Of a stretch of 12,577 nucleotides of DNA, positions 1 through 7,126 are shown one piece after another. The translations under genes were made by a program, and so were the position numbers. Numbering within the stretch: position 1 is the first letter of the stretch; each line of letters starts with the position of its first letter. Location: NCBI GenBank assembly GCA_964438715.1, contig CAYTLQ010000052.1, forward strand, positions 1-12,577, in the 5' to 3' direction. This stretch comes from CAYTLQ01 sp964438715 (GTDB taxonomy: Bacteria > Bacteroidota > Ignavibacteria > Ignavibacteriales > Ignavibacteriaceae). Below the pieces are notes generated by a model. That model was not told the DNA's origin. It did no database searches and saw only the letters and a program-made list of their open reading frames with translations.

Positions 1-95
1 ATGGCCCGTTGATGACCATATCCCATGTCTGCTGAAGCCAACCAATATCGTTTATTTGGTTTCGGCAATTTCTCCTGGATATTTTCAATTGACAA
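1..95 (-). CDS. Partial 5' end of a glycosyltransferase-like protein (MGDG synthase/MurG-type GxGH motif)
   Basis: Reading leftwards from about position 95, the minus strand gives an open frame running off the window edge. It encodes SIENIQEKLPKPNKRYWLAS followed by ADMGYGHQRA. A short hydrophobic strand followed by GxGHxxA is the N-terminal signature of GT-B-fold enzymes related to MGDG synthase and processive diacylglycerol glucosyltransferases, so a lipid or cell-envelope glycosyltransferase is likely. An in-frame TAA at 144-146 limits the N-terminus and no ATG lies in between. I chose TTG at 95 because GGAAG (minus strand, + positions 104-108) sits 8 nt upstream. A TTG at 68 close behind AGGAG is the alternative. 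Only about 31 codons are visible, so the family is inferred from one motif and the catalytic part lies outside the window. Confidence 0.6.
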   Translation of the reverse strand, partial: MSIENIQEKLPKPNKRYWLASADMGYGHQRA

Positions 96-499
96 AGAAG
101 GGGCTTCCGGATTTTTCTCTTTTAAATTCAGCGATAAATTAATTTATTTTTTTTAAATCTGAAACTTCATACCGGAAGAATAAAATTAATTTTCTATTAA
201 GTCCCATTTTTCATAATGGAATGTGTTCTTACGCTAATACTCAATGATGAAGAGCCGTTGATGCGATGCCGTGCCTTAAGTTGCATATTACTTTTTTTCG
301 TGGTTAATTTGCATATCAGAATAAATTCTTACTGCTTTAAGAAGGACGAGCGATACCTTAACATCGTCAGCAGAGGAGTAATCCTGAATTTTGCTCGTGT
401 CACTCCGGTCATGTTTAACAAGTCCGGAAACTAAAAATCAACACATGCTTAAATGGTATCGCTAATGAATTATGATAGTCAGGAATTACAAATGGGGGG

Positions 500-527
500 C
501 GACGCAACTTTGTCTTCAGAGTTGTCG
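500..527 (+). other. GC-rich hairpin upstream of the SulP gene
   Basis: CGAC(GC)AACT at 500-509 pairs with AGTTGTCG at 520-527. This gives an 8-bp stem with a two-base GC bulge and a 10-nt loop, just after a run of six G. It ends 35 nt before the SulP start. It could be a leader structure or a DNA-level operator; no known riboswitch class was recognised. If the promoter proposed at 509-541 is used, the hairpin lies in the promoter and would not be in the mRNA. Confidence 0.35.
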
Positions 528-541
528 AAAAGGTATATTTA
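509..541 (+). promoter_or_regulatory. Possible Bacteroidota-type promoter of the SulP gene
   Basis: TTTG at 509-512 is followed 21 nt later by TATATTTA at 534-541, one base off the Bacteroidota -7 consensus TAnnTTTG. Transcription would start near 548, giving a leader of about 15 nt that still contains the SD. This is a consensus match only and could be chance in AT-rich DNA. Confidence 0.25.
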
Positions 542-550
542 AATCCTTAA

Positions 551-556
551 AGGAGG
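551..556 (+). promoter_or_regulatory. Strong Shine-Dalgarno of the SulP gene
   Basis: AGGAGG, preceded by AA, lies 6 nt before the ATG at 563. It fixes the start of the transporter and is the best SD in the window. The ATG at 558 in another frame runs into TGA after two codons. Confidence 0.85.
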
Positions 557-562
557 TATGCG

Positions 563-2821
563 ATGAAGCCGGTTGATGCTGAAATTAATCAAGACCCTAC
601 AAACAAAAAACTTCCTGACAAAATAAGTCGATCAAAAGACGAACTGATTGGTGATATCTTCGGAGGTATCGCGGCAATGGTTGTGGCGCTTCCTTCTGCC
701 ATAGCATTCGGATTGGTTATCTATGCTCCATTAGGACTAACATTCAGCGGTGCCGCCGCAATTGGTGGAATATTAGGAACTATTGCTATTGGACTTGTTG
801 CCCCTATCTTCGGAGGGACAAAGCGACTTATCTCTGCTCCTTGCGCACCTGCGGCCGCAGTATTGGCGGCATTTGTTGCCGAGTCATTTTCCTCAGGTAA
901 AATACCAGCTGAGTTGATTCCGGTTTATATTTCTTTGATTGCATTATTTACAGGACTTTCACAAATAGCCATCGGCAAGTTGGGTGGAGGAAAGTTTATA
1001 AAATACATTCCTTATCCCGTTGTTGCCGGTTATCTCAGCGGAGTGGGCGTGATAATTTTTCTGGGTCAGTTACCTAAATTTCTTGGACTGCCGGCTAAAA
1101 CAAGTGTACTGAATGCTGTTTCAAATCCCGGATTACTTCGTTGGGAAAGCATTGTTATTGGGACTGTTTCAATAATAACCATGATAACCGCAAATAAGTT
1201 TACAAAAAAAATACCCGCATCCATTATTGCGCTTATTGCGGGAATCTTATCCTACTTCGCTCTTTCTTTAGTGAACACAGATTTGCTGAATATTGATAAT
1301 CCATTAATAATTGGACCTATTTCAGCTTCAATACAAGATATAATAGGTACATTTGCAAACACATGGAGTAAGAGCCTCTCAATAAGTTTCAGTGATCTTG
1401 GATATATCATTTACCCCACACTAACCCTTGCAGTTTTGCTTTCAATTGATACATTAAAAACCTGTGTGGTTCTCGATGCACTTACACTTTCCCGGCACAA
1501 CTCAAACAAAGAAGTTGTTGGTCAGGGATTGGGAAATGTAGCATCAGCAATTGCATGTGGTATTCCCGGTGCCGGTACTATGGGAGCAACACTGGTAAAT
1601 CTTAACAGCGGGGCAAAAACTCAACGCTCCGGCACAATTATGGGTATTGCCGCACTCATTGTACTATTGGCGCTTGGTAATTTTGTTGCATGGATTCCGA
1701 TTCCTGCTCTTGCCGGTATTCTTATAGTGGTTGCAGTGCGTATGGTAGATAAAAAGAGTTTTTCCCTGCTAAAGCATAAATCCACCCGGTTTGATTTTTT
1801 CTGTATTCTCGCTGTGGTTATATCTGCTGTGTTGTTAAGTCTTATAACTGCGGCTGGTGTTGGAATAGCGCTTGCCATTATGTTGTTTCTTCGTGAGCAG
1901 ATTCGTTCATCTGTTATTAAAAGAAAAGCTTTTGGCAACCAGATATTTTCAAAGATGATACATCGTGAAAAAGAAATGGAATACTTACAACAGAATGGAC
2001 ACAAAGCGTTTATTGCAGAACTTCAGGGTCCTCTTTTCTTCGGCACAACTGATCAGTTGTTTAGTGAATTGGAGCCACATCTCTCAAAATGTAAAATAAT
2101 AATTTTGGATATGAAGAGAGTTCAGTCTGTTGACTTTACAGCCGTGAATATGATTAAACAGATACTCGCACGCCTGAAGAGTAATAACGGCACATTGGCA
2201 ATATCATCTGTCCCCCTCAGTCTCCCTACAGGACAAAATATAAAGATGTATCTGGAAGATCTTGGGCTTACCGAAACAGATGAACTTCGGTTCTTTATGG
2301 ATTTGAATGCGGCTCTTGAATGGTCGGAGGAAACATTACTTAAAGAAATGCCGGGTATCGGTGAAGTAGAGTCCGAGGCACTTACAATTCCGGAGTTTGA
2401 ATTCTTTAATGAACTATCGGATAAAGGAATCAAAATTCTTCAGAATTGTATGGAGGAACGAAGTTTCGATGATAATGAAAAAATATTCAGCAAAGGTGAA
2501 GTTAGTGATGAATTACTCTTTATTCGTAAGGGGAATGTAAAAATTGTTTTACCACTTAATGACGGTATCAGTTACCACCTTGCCACATTTACCAAAGGAG
2601 GTTTCTTTGGTGATATGTCCTTTCTTGATAATGAGGTGAGGAGCGCCGATGCGGTATCGGACGGCAAGGTTGAATTATATGTACTTTCCCGCGAAAAATT
2701 TAAAGAAGCTGTTCAAAACTACCCCGAACTAGGTGAATTTATTTTCAGCCGACTTGCCCGAACTATAGCCGGAAGGTTACGACAGAGCAATATTGAACTT
2801 AAAGCACTTCAGGAAAATTGA
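563..2821 (+). CDS. SulP (SLC26-type) anion transporter fused to STAS and cyclic-nucleotide-binding domains
   Basis: A 752-residue inner-membrane transporter, probably for sulfate, bicarbonate or another small anion; the substrate cannot be read from the sequence. Residues about 27-445 form the SulP transmembrane core, starting with the GDIFGGIAAMVVALPSAIAF helix. It includes GTKRLISAPCAPAAAV (85-100) and the conserved SNKEVVGQGLGN segment (314-325). A cytoplasmic STAS domain follows (about 480-590), with strand KIIILDM and helix start SVDFTA, where Thr526 sits at the position phosphorylated in SpoIIAA-type STAS proteins. Residues about 625-740 form a CRP-like cNMP domain with a phosphate-binding cassette FFGDMSFLDNEVRSADA; the usual FGE Glu is Asp, but the Arg is kept. 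There is no HTH after it, so the domain likely gates transport rather than binding DNA. The start is fixed by an excellent SD. The gene appears monocistronic. Confidence 0.9.
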   Translation: MKPVDAEINQDPTNKKLPDKISRSKDELIGDIFGGIAAMVVALPSAIAFGLVIYAPLGLTFSGAAAIGGILGTIAIGLVAPIFGGTKRLISAPCAPAAAVLAAFVAESFSSGKIPAELIPVYISLIALFTGLSQIAIGKLGGGKFIKYIPYPVVAGYLSGVGVIIFLGQLPKFLGLPAKTSVLNAVSNPGLLRWESIVIGTVSIITMITANKFTKKIPASIIALIAGILSYFALSLVNTDLLNIDNPLIIGPISASIQDIIGTFANTWSKSLSISFSDLGYIIYPTLTLAVLLSIDTLKTCVVLDALTLSRHNSNKEVVGQGLGNVASAIACGIPGAGTMGATLVNLNSGAKTQRSGTIMGIAALIVLLALGNFVAWIPIPALAGILIVVAVRMVDKKSFSLLKHKSTRFDFFCILAVVISAVLLSLITAAGVGIALAIMLFLREQIRSSVIKRKAFGNQIFSKMIHREKEMEYLQQNGHKAFIAELQGPLFFGTTDQLFSELEPHLSKCKIIILDMKRVQSVDFTAVNMIKQILARLKSNNGTLAISSVPLSLPTGQNIKMYLEDLGLTETDELRFFMDLNAALEWSEETLLKEMPGIGEVESEALTIPEFEFFNELSDKGIKILQNCMEERSFDDNEKIFSKGEVSDELLFIRKGNVKIVLPLNDGISYHLATFTKGGFFGDMSFLDNEVRSADAVSDGKVELYVLSREKFKEAVQNYPELGEFIFSRLARTIAGRLRQSNIELKALQEN

Positions 2822-3169
2822 GTTAATTTAAAGGCGGGTGATAATTTTTATTTGCTGTATCTATAATTTTTTAGTTCTTAAGTTATAAGAAACTGAGGAA
2901 TAGTTTCCAAAACTCCACTGTGTCCGGCATGAAATTATAGCACAAATTTGAAAACAATGGAGATGACGATAAACTCCTTCATCAGGAAAACTTCGTTGAT
3001 CCGGTTCACTGATACAGAGGTAAACTATGAAAATTTCCTGCAAAACTTCTCACCTGTGAATTTTGTAATCTCAATAACTTATTAGTGTTCAACGAAGGTA
3101 AAACTCTCTTTCAATTCCTTTCAGTAAAGTGTTATATTTGAAACGAACATCAATAATTTGTAATAGTAT
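2822..3169. other. Intergenic region between SulP and GH97 genes
   Basis: 348 bp of AT-rich sequence with no convincing gene; a 60-codon minus-strand frame (2861-3043) has no domain and is rejected. Near the left end are two overlapping small inverted repeats: TTCTTA/TAAGAA at 2875-2880/2886-2891 and GAAACT/AGTTTC at 2889-2894/2902-2907. They cannot form together, and neither has a U-tract, so I do not call a terminator. The right end holds a candidate promoter for the GH97 gene. Confidence 0.55.
3109..3140 (+). promoter_or_regulatory. Candidate Bacteroidota-type promoter of the GH97 gene
   Basis: TATATTTG at 3133-3140 matches the Bacteroidota -7 element TAnnTTTG exactly. TTTC at 3109-3112, 20 nt upstream, is one base off the -33 TTTG element. 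The predicted start near 3147 gives a leader of roughly 23 nt. No SD precedes the ATG at 3170, which fits SD-independent initiation. Confidence 0.4.
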
Positions 3170-5311
3170 ATGCGAACCTTTAGTACCCTCCTTTTTATTA
3201 TCTTCTTACTTGCAAACATTAATTCTCAAACAATAAAATCACCATCCGGAAAGCTGGAGCTAACATTTCAAGTAAAAGAAAATGGTACTCCTGTGTACTC
3301 ACTTACTTTCGCCGGTTCTCATGTAATTAAGGAAAGCCGCCTCGGGGTGACTATTGAGAATAAAAAACAGCTTCATTCCGGCTTTAGTATTGTAAAAGTA
3401 AACACTTCGGAAAAAGACGAGTATTGGAATCCTGTCTGGGGAGAGGTAAAGACAATCAGAAATAACTATCGTCAGTTGTATGTGATGCTGGAAAATGCGG
3501 AGGCGAAAGTATTCATGAATATTTGTTTTCGACTGTATGATGATGGACTTGGATTCAGATACGAATTTCCTGTTCAGAATGAGTTAAAATATTTTACACT
3601 TCTGGATGAAGCTACTGAGTTTAGTCTGACAGGTGATGCAAAAGTATTCTGGATTCCCGGAGATTATGATAGCAACGAATATACTTACAATGTTACTAAA
3701 TTAAGCGAAATAGAGTCTTCTGTTGGAAAAAATACTACTGAAATAGGTGCTAAATCAAATACCGATGGTAATGTAGTACAGACTCCTCTTATGCTTGTAT
3801 TACCGGAGTCATTGTATGTTAATATACATGAAGCCGCGTTGGTAGATTATCCCGCAATGCAGTTAAATGTTGAAAAAAGTACATATCGGTTTACTGCTCA
3901 TTTAGTGCCTGATATAACCGGAAAAAAGGCATACCTGCAAACACCTTGTTCCTCTCCGTGGAGGACGATAATTGTGAGTGATAAAGCGGTTGATATATTA
4001 TCCTCAAAAACAATATTGAATCTGAATGAGCCATCTGTAATAAAAGATGTTTCGTGGATAAAACCACAAAAATTCGTAGGAATCTGGTGGGAACTGCATG
4101 TTGGAAAATCAACATGGAATTATTCCGATATCAATAATGTAAAATTGAATTTGATTGACTGGTCTAAAGTAAAACCCAATGGCAAACATGGCGCTACAAC
4201 GGAACGAACAAAATTTTATATTGATTTTGCCGCAAAGCATGGTTTTGATGGAGTATTGGTGGAGGGGTGGAATGTTGGTTGGGAAGATTGGTATGGCAAC
4301 AGGAAAGAAGAAGTATTCGATTTTATTACACCTTATCCGGATTTTGATGTCGTTGAAGTTCAGAAATATGCCGCCAAAAAAGGTGTGAAGATAATTATGC
4401 ATCACGAAACCTCCGCATCGGTTACAAATTATGAACGGAGAATGGATGAGGCTTTTACATTTATGAAAAAACATGGATACAATACGGTAAAAACCGGTTA
4501 TGTTGGCAGAATTATTCCCCGCAGTGAATATCATGACGGTCAATGGATGGTTAATCATTATGTGAGAGTAGCGGAAAAAGCCGCTAAATATAAGATAATG
4601 ATAGATGCTCATGAACCTGTGAGACCTACCGGACTACATCGGACTTATCCAAATTGGCTTGCCTGTGAAGCGGCGAGAGGTAACGAATTTAATGCGTGGA
4701 GCATCGGAAATGTACCTGCACACGAAACAATACTTCCATTTACAAGATTAATGGGCGGGCCAATGGACTATACACCCGGTATTTTCCAAATTACAATGAA
4801 TTATTATAATCCCGGGAAAACCGAAAGGGTACACACCACGCTCGCAAAACAGCTGGCATTATATGTAACAATGTACAGTCCTGTTCAGATGGTTTCTGAT
4901 TTGCCTGAAAACTATATGCGCTTTCCTGATGCATTTCAGTTTATAAAAGATGTAGCGGTGGATTGGGACGATTCACGGTATATTGAAGCTGAGCCCGGTG
5001 AGTATATAACCGTTGCCAGAAAGGAAAAAAACGGGCCACGGTGGTTTATTGGTGCAATAACTAATGAGAAAAAAAGATCAGCAAATATATCCTTGAATTT
5101 TCTTGATGAAGGAAAAATGTATGTTGCTGATGTTTACAGAGATGCCGACAACGCTCACTGGTTTGAAAATCCGATGTCATATAAAGTAGAGCATTTTCTT
5201 GTCTCACAGGAAACGGTTCTCAGGCTTCAGCTTGCAGAAGGCGGCGGTGTTGCTGTTACCCTTCGGCCTGCAAAAAATAATGAATTGAAAACACTGAAAT
5301 TATATCAGTGA
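3170..5311 (+). CDS. Secreted GH97 alpha-glucosidase, inverting SusB type
   Basis: A 713-residue glycoside hydrolase that should release glucose from alpha-glucans or oligosaccharides in the periplasm. Residues 1-19 are a signal peptide (hydrophobic FSTLLFIIFLLA, cleavage likely before Gln20). An N-terminal beta-sandwich (about 22-275), a TIM-barrel (about 290-560) and a C-terminal beta domain (about 610-700) follow the GH97 plan at normal length. Candidate catalytic residues are Glu413 (HHET), Glu482 (DAHEP), Glu500 (LACE) and Glu506 (GNEFN). Their spacing equals that of E439, E508, E526 and E532 of Bacteroides SusB (constant offset 26, from my memory of SusB numbering). That supports the inverting, calcium-dependent branch; Glu170 may match SusB E194. 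No susC/susD or second carbohydrate gene is adjacent, so it seems to be an orphan. The ATG lacks an SD. Confidence 0.9.
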   Translation: MRTFSTLLFIIFLLANINSQTIKSPSGKLELTFQVKENGTPVYSLTFAGSHVIKESRLGVTIENKKQLHSGFSIVKVNTSEKDEYWNPVWGEVKTIRNNYRQLYVMLENAEAKVFMNICFRLYDDGLGFRYEFPVQNELKYFTLLDEATEFSLTGDAKVFWIPGDYDSNEYTYNVTKLSEIESSVGKNTTEIGAKSNTDGNVVQTPLMLVLPESLYVNIHEAALVDYPAMQLNVEKSTYRFTAHLVPDITGKKAYLQTPCSSPWRTIIVSDKAVDILSSKTILNLNEPSVIKDVSWIKPQKFVGIWWELHVGKSTWNYSDINNVKLNLIDWSKVKPNGKHGATTERTKFYIDFAAKHGFDGVLVEGWNVGWEDWYGNRKEEVFDFITPYPDFDVVEVQKYAAKKGVKIIMHHETSASVTNYERRMDEAFTFMKKHGYNTVKTGYVGRIIPRSEYHDGQWMVNHYVRVAEKAAKYKIMIDAHEPVRPTGLHRTYPNWLACEAARGNEFNAWSIGNVPAHETILPFTRLMGGPMDYTPGIFQITMNYYNPGKTERVHTTLAKQLALYVTMYSPVQMVSDLPENYMRFPDAFQFIKDVAVDWDDSRYIEAEPGEYITVARKEKNGPRWFIGAITNEKKRSANISLNFLDEGKMYVADVYRDADNAHWFENPMSYKVEHFLVSQETVLRLQLAEGGGVAVTLRPAKNNELKTLKLYQ

Positions 5312-5434
5312 TAAGTGAATAAATTTATTTATCAGCTGTTTACACCATTAATAAGGAATTGCCGCCGCTCTTAACAAAGAAATATTTAGAAGTAAAAGTT
5401 ATGATAAATTTAAGATATATAATTCTCTGACCAA

Positions 5435-6523
5435 GTGGATTCACATTATAAAACTGATTCAAAAGAGAGACTAAGAGACATTCTTCGAGACGACCTTCAT
5501 AAAACCAACTTCCGCGCTAACTTCGGAAATGAATATCGTCGTTTACGGGAGTTTATGATTCCTGATGAAGAACAGGACCGCCTTAAAACGATGAATCGCA
5601 TACAGAGATTTTTTGCTACTTCATATCTTTTAGCCCGGTCTTTACTGTTAAAACTTTCGCCTTTTCGCAGGTTACTGTTGGTTATTGGTATAATTTTTAT
5701 GTTTATTCAGGTCAATTCGGACGGAGAAACAACAAACTTTTCGGGAATAACCATACTACTGCTTTTATTTATATTAATGCTTGAACTAAAAGATAAAATA
5801 ATAGCCGCTGATGAGTTAGAATCGGGTCATACGATACAAAAAGCACTTATGCCTCCTGAAGAGCCAATAATCCCGGGATATGAAACCTTTCTCGTTACAA
5901 TTTCCGCTAATGAAGTTTGCGGTGATTTTATTGATTATATGTGTTCCGGCGATGGCAAACACTATCTTGTGCTTGGAGATGTGTCCGGAAAAGGACTCCC
6001 CGCAGCATTGCTTAGTGTAAAGTTACAGGCGACTATAAGAGCTCTTCTTCCTGAGACTCCTGATGTGGGCGAATTAGTAAAAAAAGTAAATAATATATTC
6101 ACCCGTCATACTCCAAAACATATTTTTGCCACGATGGCATTTATGGAGGTAGAAGAAAATACAGGTACACTTAAACTCGTTAACGCAGGGCACAACTTAC
6201 CTTTACTTTGCAACCGTTTTGGTGTAAAGACAACAAAAAAAGGATGCATGGGTATAGGTATAAGTCAATTGGCTGAGTATAGCAGTACTACTTATGAATT
6301 AGAGCGTGGTGATATATTTTTTATCTATTCGGATGGAATTTCTGAAGCGAGAATTCAATCCGGCGAGATGTTTGGCGTTGAAAGAATTATGAATACTTTG
6401 GGAAGTTCATATCAGTTATCACCAAGAAAAATAGCAGATACGATTCTTCTGAACCTGAACCGATTTCTTGGCGATGAACCATTCAAAGATGATATCTCAA
6501 TAATTGTTCTAAAGAGAAAATAA
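5435..6523 (+). CDS. Membrane-anchored PP2C/SpoIIE-type serine/threonine phosphatase
   Basis: A 362-residue protein with a charged cytoplasmic N-terminus (1-75), two hydrophobic segments (about 77-92 and 103-117) and a C-terminal SpoIIE/RsbU-like domain (about 130-361). Motifs are CGDFID (162-167), GDVSGKGLPAAL (181-192), NAGHNLPLL (250-258), YSDGISEAR (298-306) and KDDISIIVLK (351-360). The metal-binding aspartates are all present. The Gly that usually precedes GDF in this family is Cys162. Such enzymes dephosphorylate STAS-domain anti-sigma antagonists; no separate partner-switch gene is in the window, though the nearby SulP protein carries a STAS domain. The start is GTG: an in-frame TAA at 5420 excludes anything upstream, the next ATG would remove 40 residues, and no clear SD is seen. 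The 3' end converges on the MarR gene. Confidence 0.87.
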   Translation: MDSHYKTDSKERLRDILRDDLHKTNFRANFGNEYRRLREFMIPDEEQDRLKTMNRIQRFFATSYLLARSLLLKLSPFRRLLLVIGIIFMFIQVNSDGETTNFSGITILLLLFILMLELKDKIIAADELESGHTIQKALMPPEEPIIPGYETFLVTISANEVCGDFIDYMCSGDGKHYLVLGDVSGKGLPAALLSVKLQATIRALLPETPDVGELVKKVNNIFTRHTPKHIFATMAFMEVEENTGTLKLVNAGHNLPLLCNRFGVKTTKKGCMGIGISQLAEYSSTTYELERGDIFFIYSDGISEARIQSGEMFGVERIMNTLGSSYQLSPRKIADTILLNLNRFLGDEPFKDDISIIVLKRK

Positions 6524-6542
6524 ACTTTTTATAATTTATTTT
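6517..6542. terminator. AT-only inverted repeat at convergent gene ends
   Basis: AAAATAAA (6517-6524) pairs perfectly with TTTATTTT (6535-6542) around a 10-nt loop, and two more T follow. It spans the stop codons of both the phosphatase (6521-6523) and the minus-strand MarR gene (6529-6531), so it could act as a weak bidirectional terminator. The stem has no G or C, so it may simply reflect AT richness. Confidence 0.35.
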
Positions 6543-6990
6543 TTGCGATTTGTTCTGCCCGCTCAGTAATAACGCAAAGTAATTTGTGCATTTTTTCCTT
6601 ATCCTTATTTCCCAAACATCCTGCAATTTCATCTTCAAGGCTCTCAAGTTTTGGCTTAAGGGCTTCTGCAAATTTCTTTCCTTCAGGGGTAATCTCTATG
6701 TAAATCTGCCTGCGGTCGCCTTTTGACCGGGTTCGTAAAACGAAGTTTTTCTTTTCTAAAGTGTCAATTAATCTGGTTATTGCGGGAGTTTGCTGTATCA
6801 TTCTATTCTGGATTTCCATTGTTGGAAGAGGCTCTCCGGCGCCGCGTAGTATGCGCAAAATATTATACTGTTGCAGAGTTATGCCGTGTGGTTCCATTAA
6901 AGCAGAAAGCAGGTTCTCGATTCGGTTTACTGTTCTTGCCAGACCTATGATAAGCGCCGCAGAAGTGATATTTTGGTTTTGATTGTTCAA
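6529..6990 (-). CDS. MarR-family transcriptional regulator
   Basis: A 153-residue winged-helix repressor-type protein of normal MarR length. It has N-terminal dimerisation helices, then ITLQQYNILRIL (37-48), a recognition region around QNRMIQQTPAITRLIDTLEK, and the wing RTRSKGDRRQIYIEITPEG with the family-typical DRR. C-terminal helices from about 107 complete the dimer interface. The ligand cannot be deduced. The only usable start is TTG at 6990: the frame is open upstream to a stop at about 7081-7083 but contains no ATG, GTG or TTG, and the first internal ATG (residue 32) would delete dimerisation helix 1. No SD is obvious. It is divergent from the ECF operon across 136 bp holding a palindrome, so it may regulate itself and that operon. 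Confidence 0.9.
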   Translation of the reverse strand: MNNQNQNITSAALIIGLARTVNRIENLLSALMEPHGITLQQYNILRILRGAGEPLPTMEIQNRMIQQTPAITRLIDTLEKKNFVLRTRSKGDRRQIYIEITPEGKKFAEALKPKLESLEDEIAGCLGNKDKEKMHKLLCVITERAEQIAKNKL

Positions 6991-7019
6991 TTTGATACCA
7001 AAATTATTAAAATTTAAAT

Positions 7020-7035
7020 ATTTGATGCATAAAAT
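7020..7035. promoter_or_regulatory. Candidate MarR operator palindrome
   Basis: ATTTGATGCATAAAAT is a 16-bp inverted repeat with 7 of 8 matching positions per arm, centred on ATGCAT, the size typical of MarR boxes. A second TTTGAT lies exactly 30 nt to the left (6991-6996), next to the MarR start codon, within the looser palindrome 6989-7005. Both lie between the divergent MarR and sigma-factor genes. The role is inferred from position and symmetry only. Confidence 0.35.
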
Positions 7036-7126
7036 AATAAAATTATTTGAAACACCGAAGGATTTGGAAAGGTATGTCGTCTAATATTACAGTTATGAAG
7101 AAGAAATTACTTACAACACTAACGGC

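Larger units (their letters stand above)
147..562. other. Divergent intergenic region without a convincing gene
   Basis: About 415 bp separate the minus-strand glycosyltransferase-like gene from the plus-strand SulP gene, so both promoters should lie here. One 72-codon plus-strand open frame (216-434) has no SD, no recognisable domain and unusual composition, and I do not call it a gene. The right end holds a hairpin (500-527), a possible promoter and a strong SD for the SulP gene, listed separately. No tRNA, terminator or mobile-element end was recognised in the rest. Confidence 0.6.

Noticed and set aside
216..434. 72-codon plus-strand open frame left of the SulP gene
   Set aside because: No SD, no recognisable domain, Cys/Arg-rich shadow-like composition, and it lies in a divergent promoter region.
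2875..2907. Overlapping inverted repeats downstream of the SulP gene as a terminator
   Set aside because: Short AT stems without a following U-tract on either strand.
2861..3043. 60-codon minus-strand open frame after the SulP gene
   Set aside because: Cysteine/histidine-rich random-looking composition, no SD and no domain.
4109..4612. 167-codon minus-strand open frame inside the GH97 gene
   Set aside because: Shadow of the strongly supported GH97 coding frame.
5306..5334. AT-rich palindrome AATAAATTTATT after the GH97 stop codon
   Set aside because: Weak stem with a 4-nt bulge and no T-run; not convincing as a terminator.
7048..7084. TGAAAC and CGTCTAA as an autoregulated ECF promoter upstream of the sigma gene
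   Set aside because: Spacing is 24 nt, against about 16-17 nt expected for ECF promoters.
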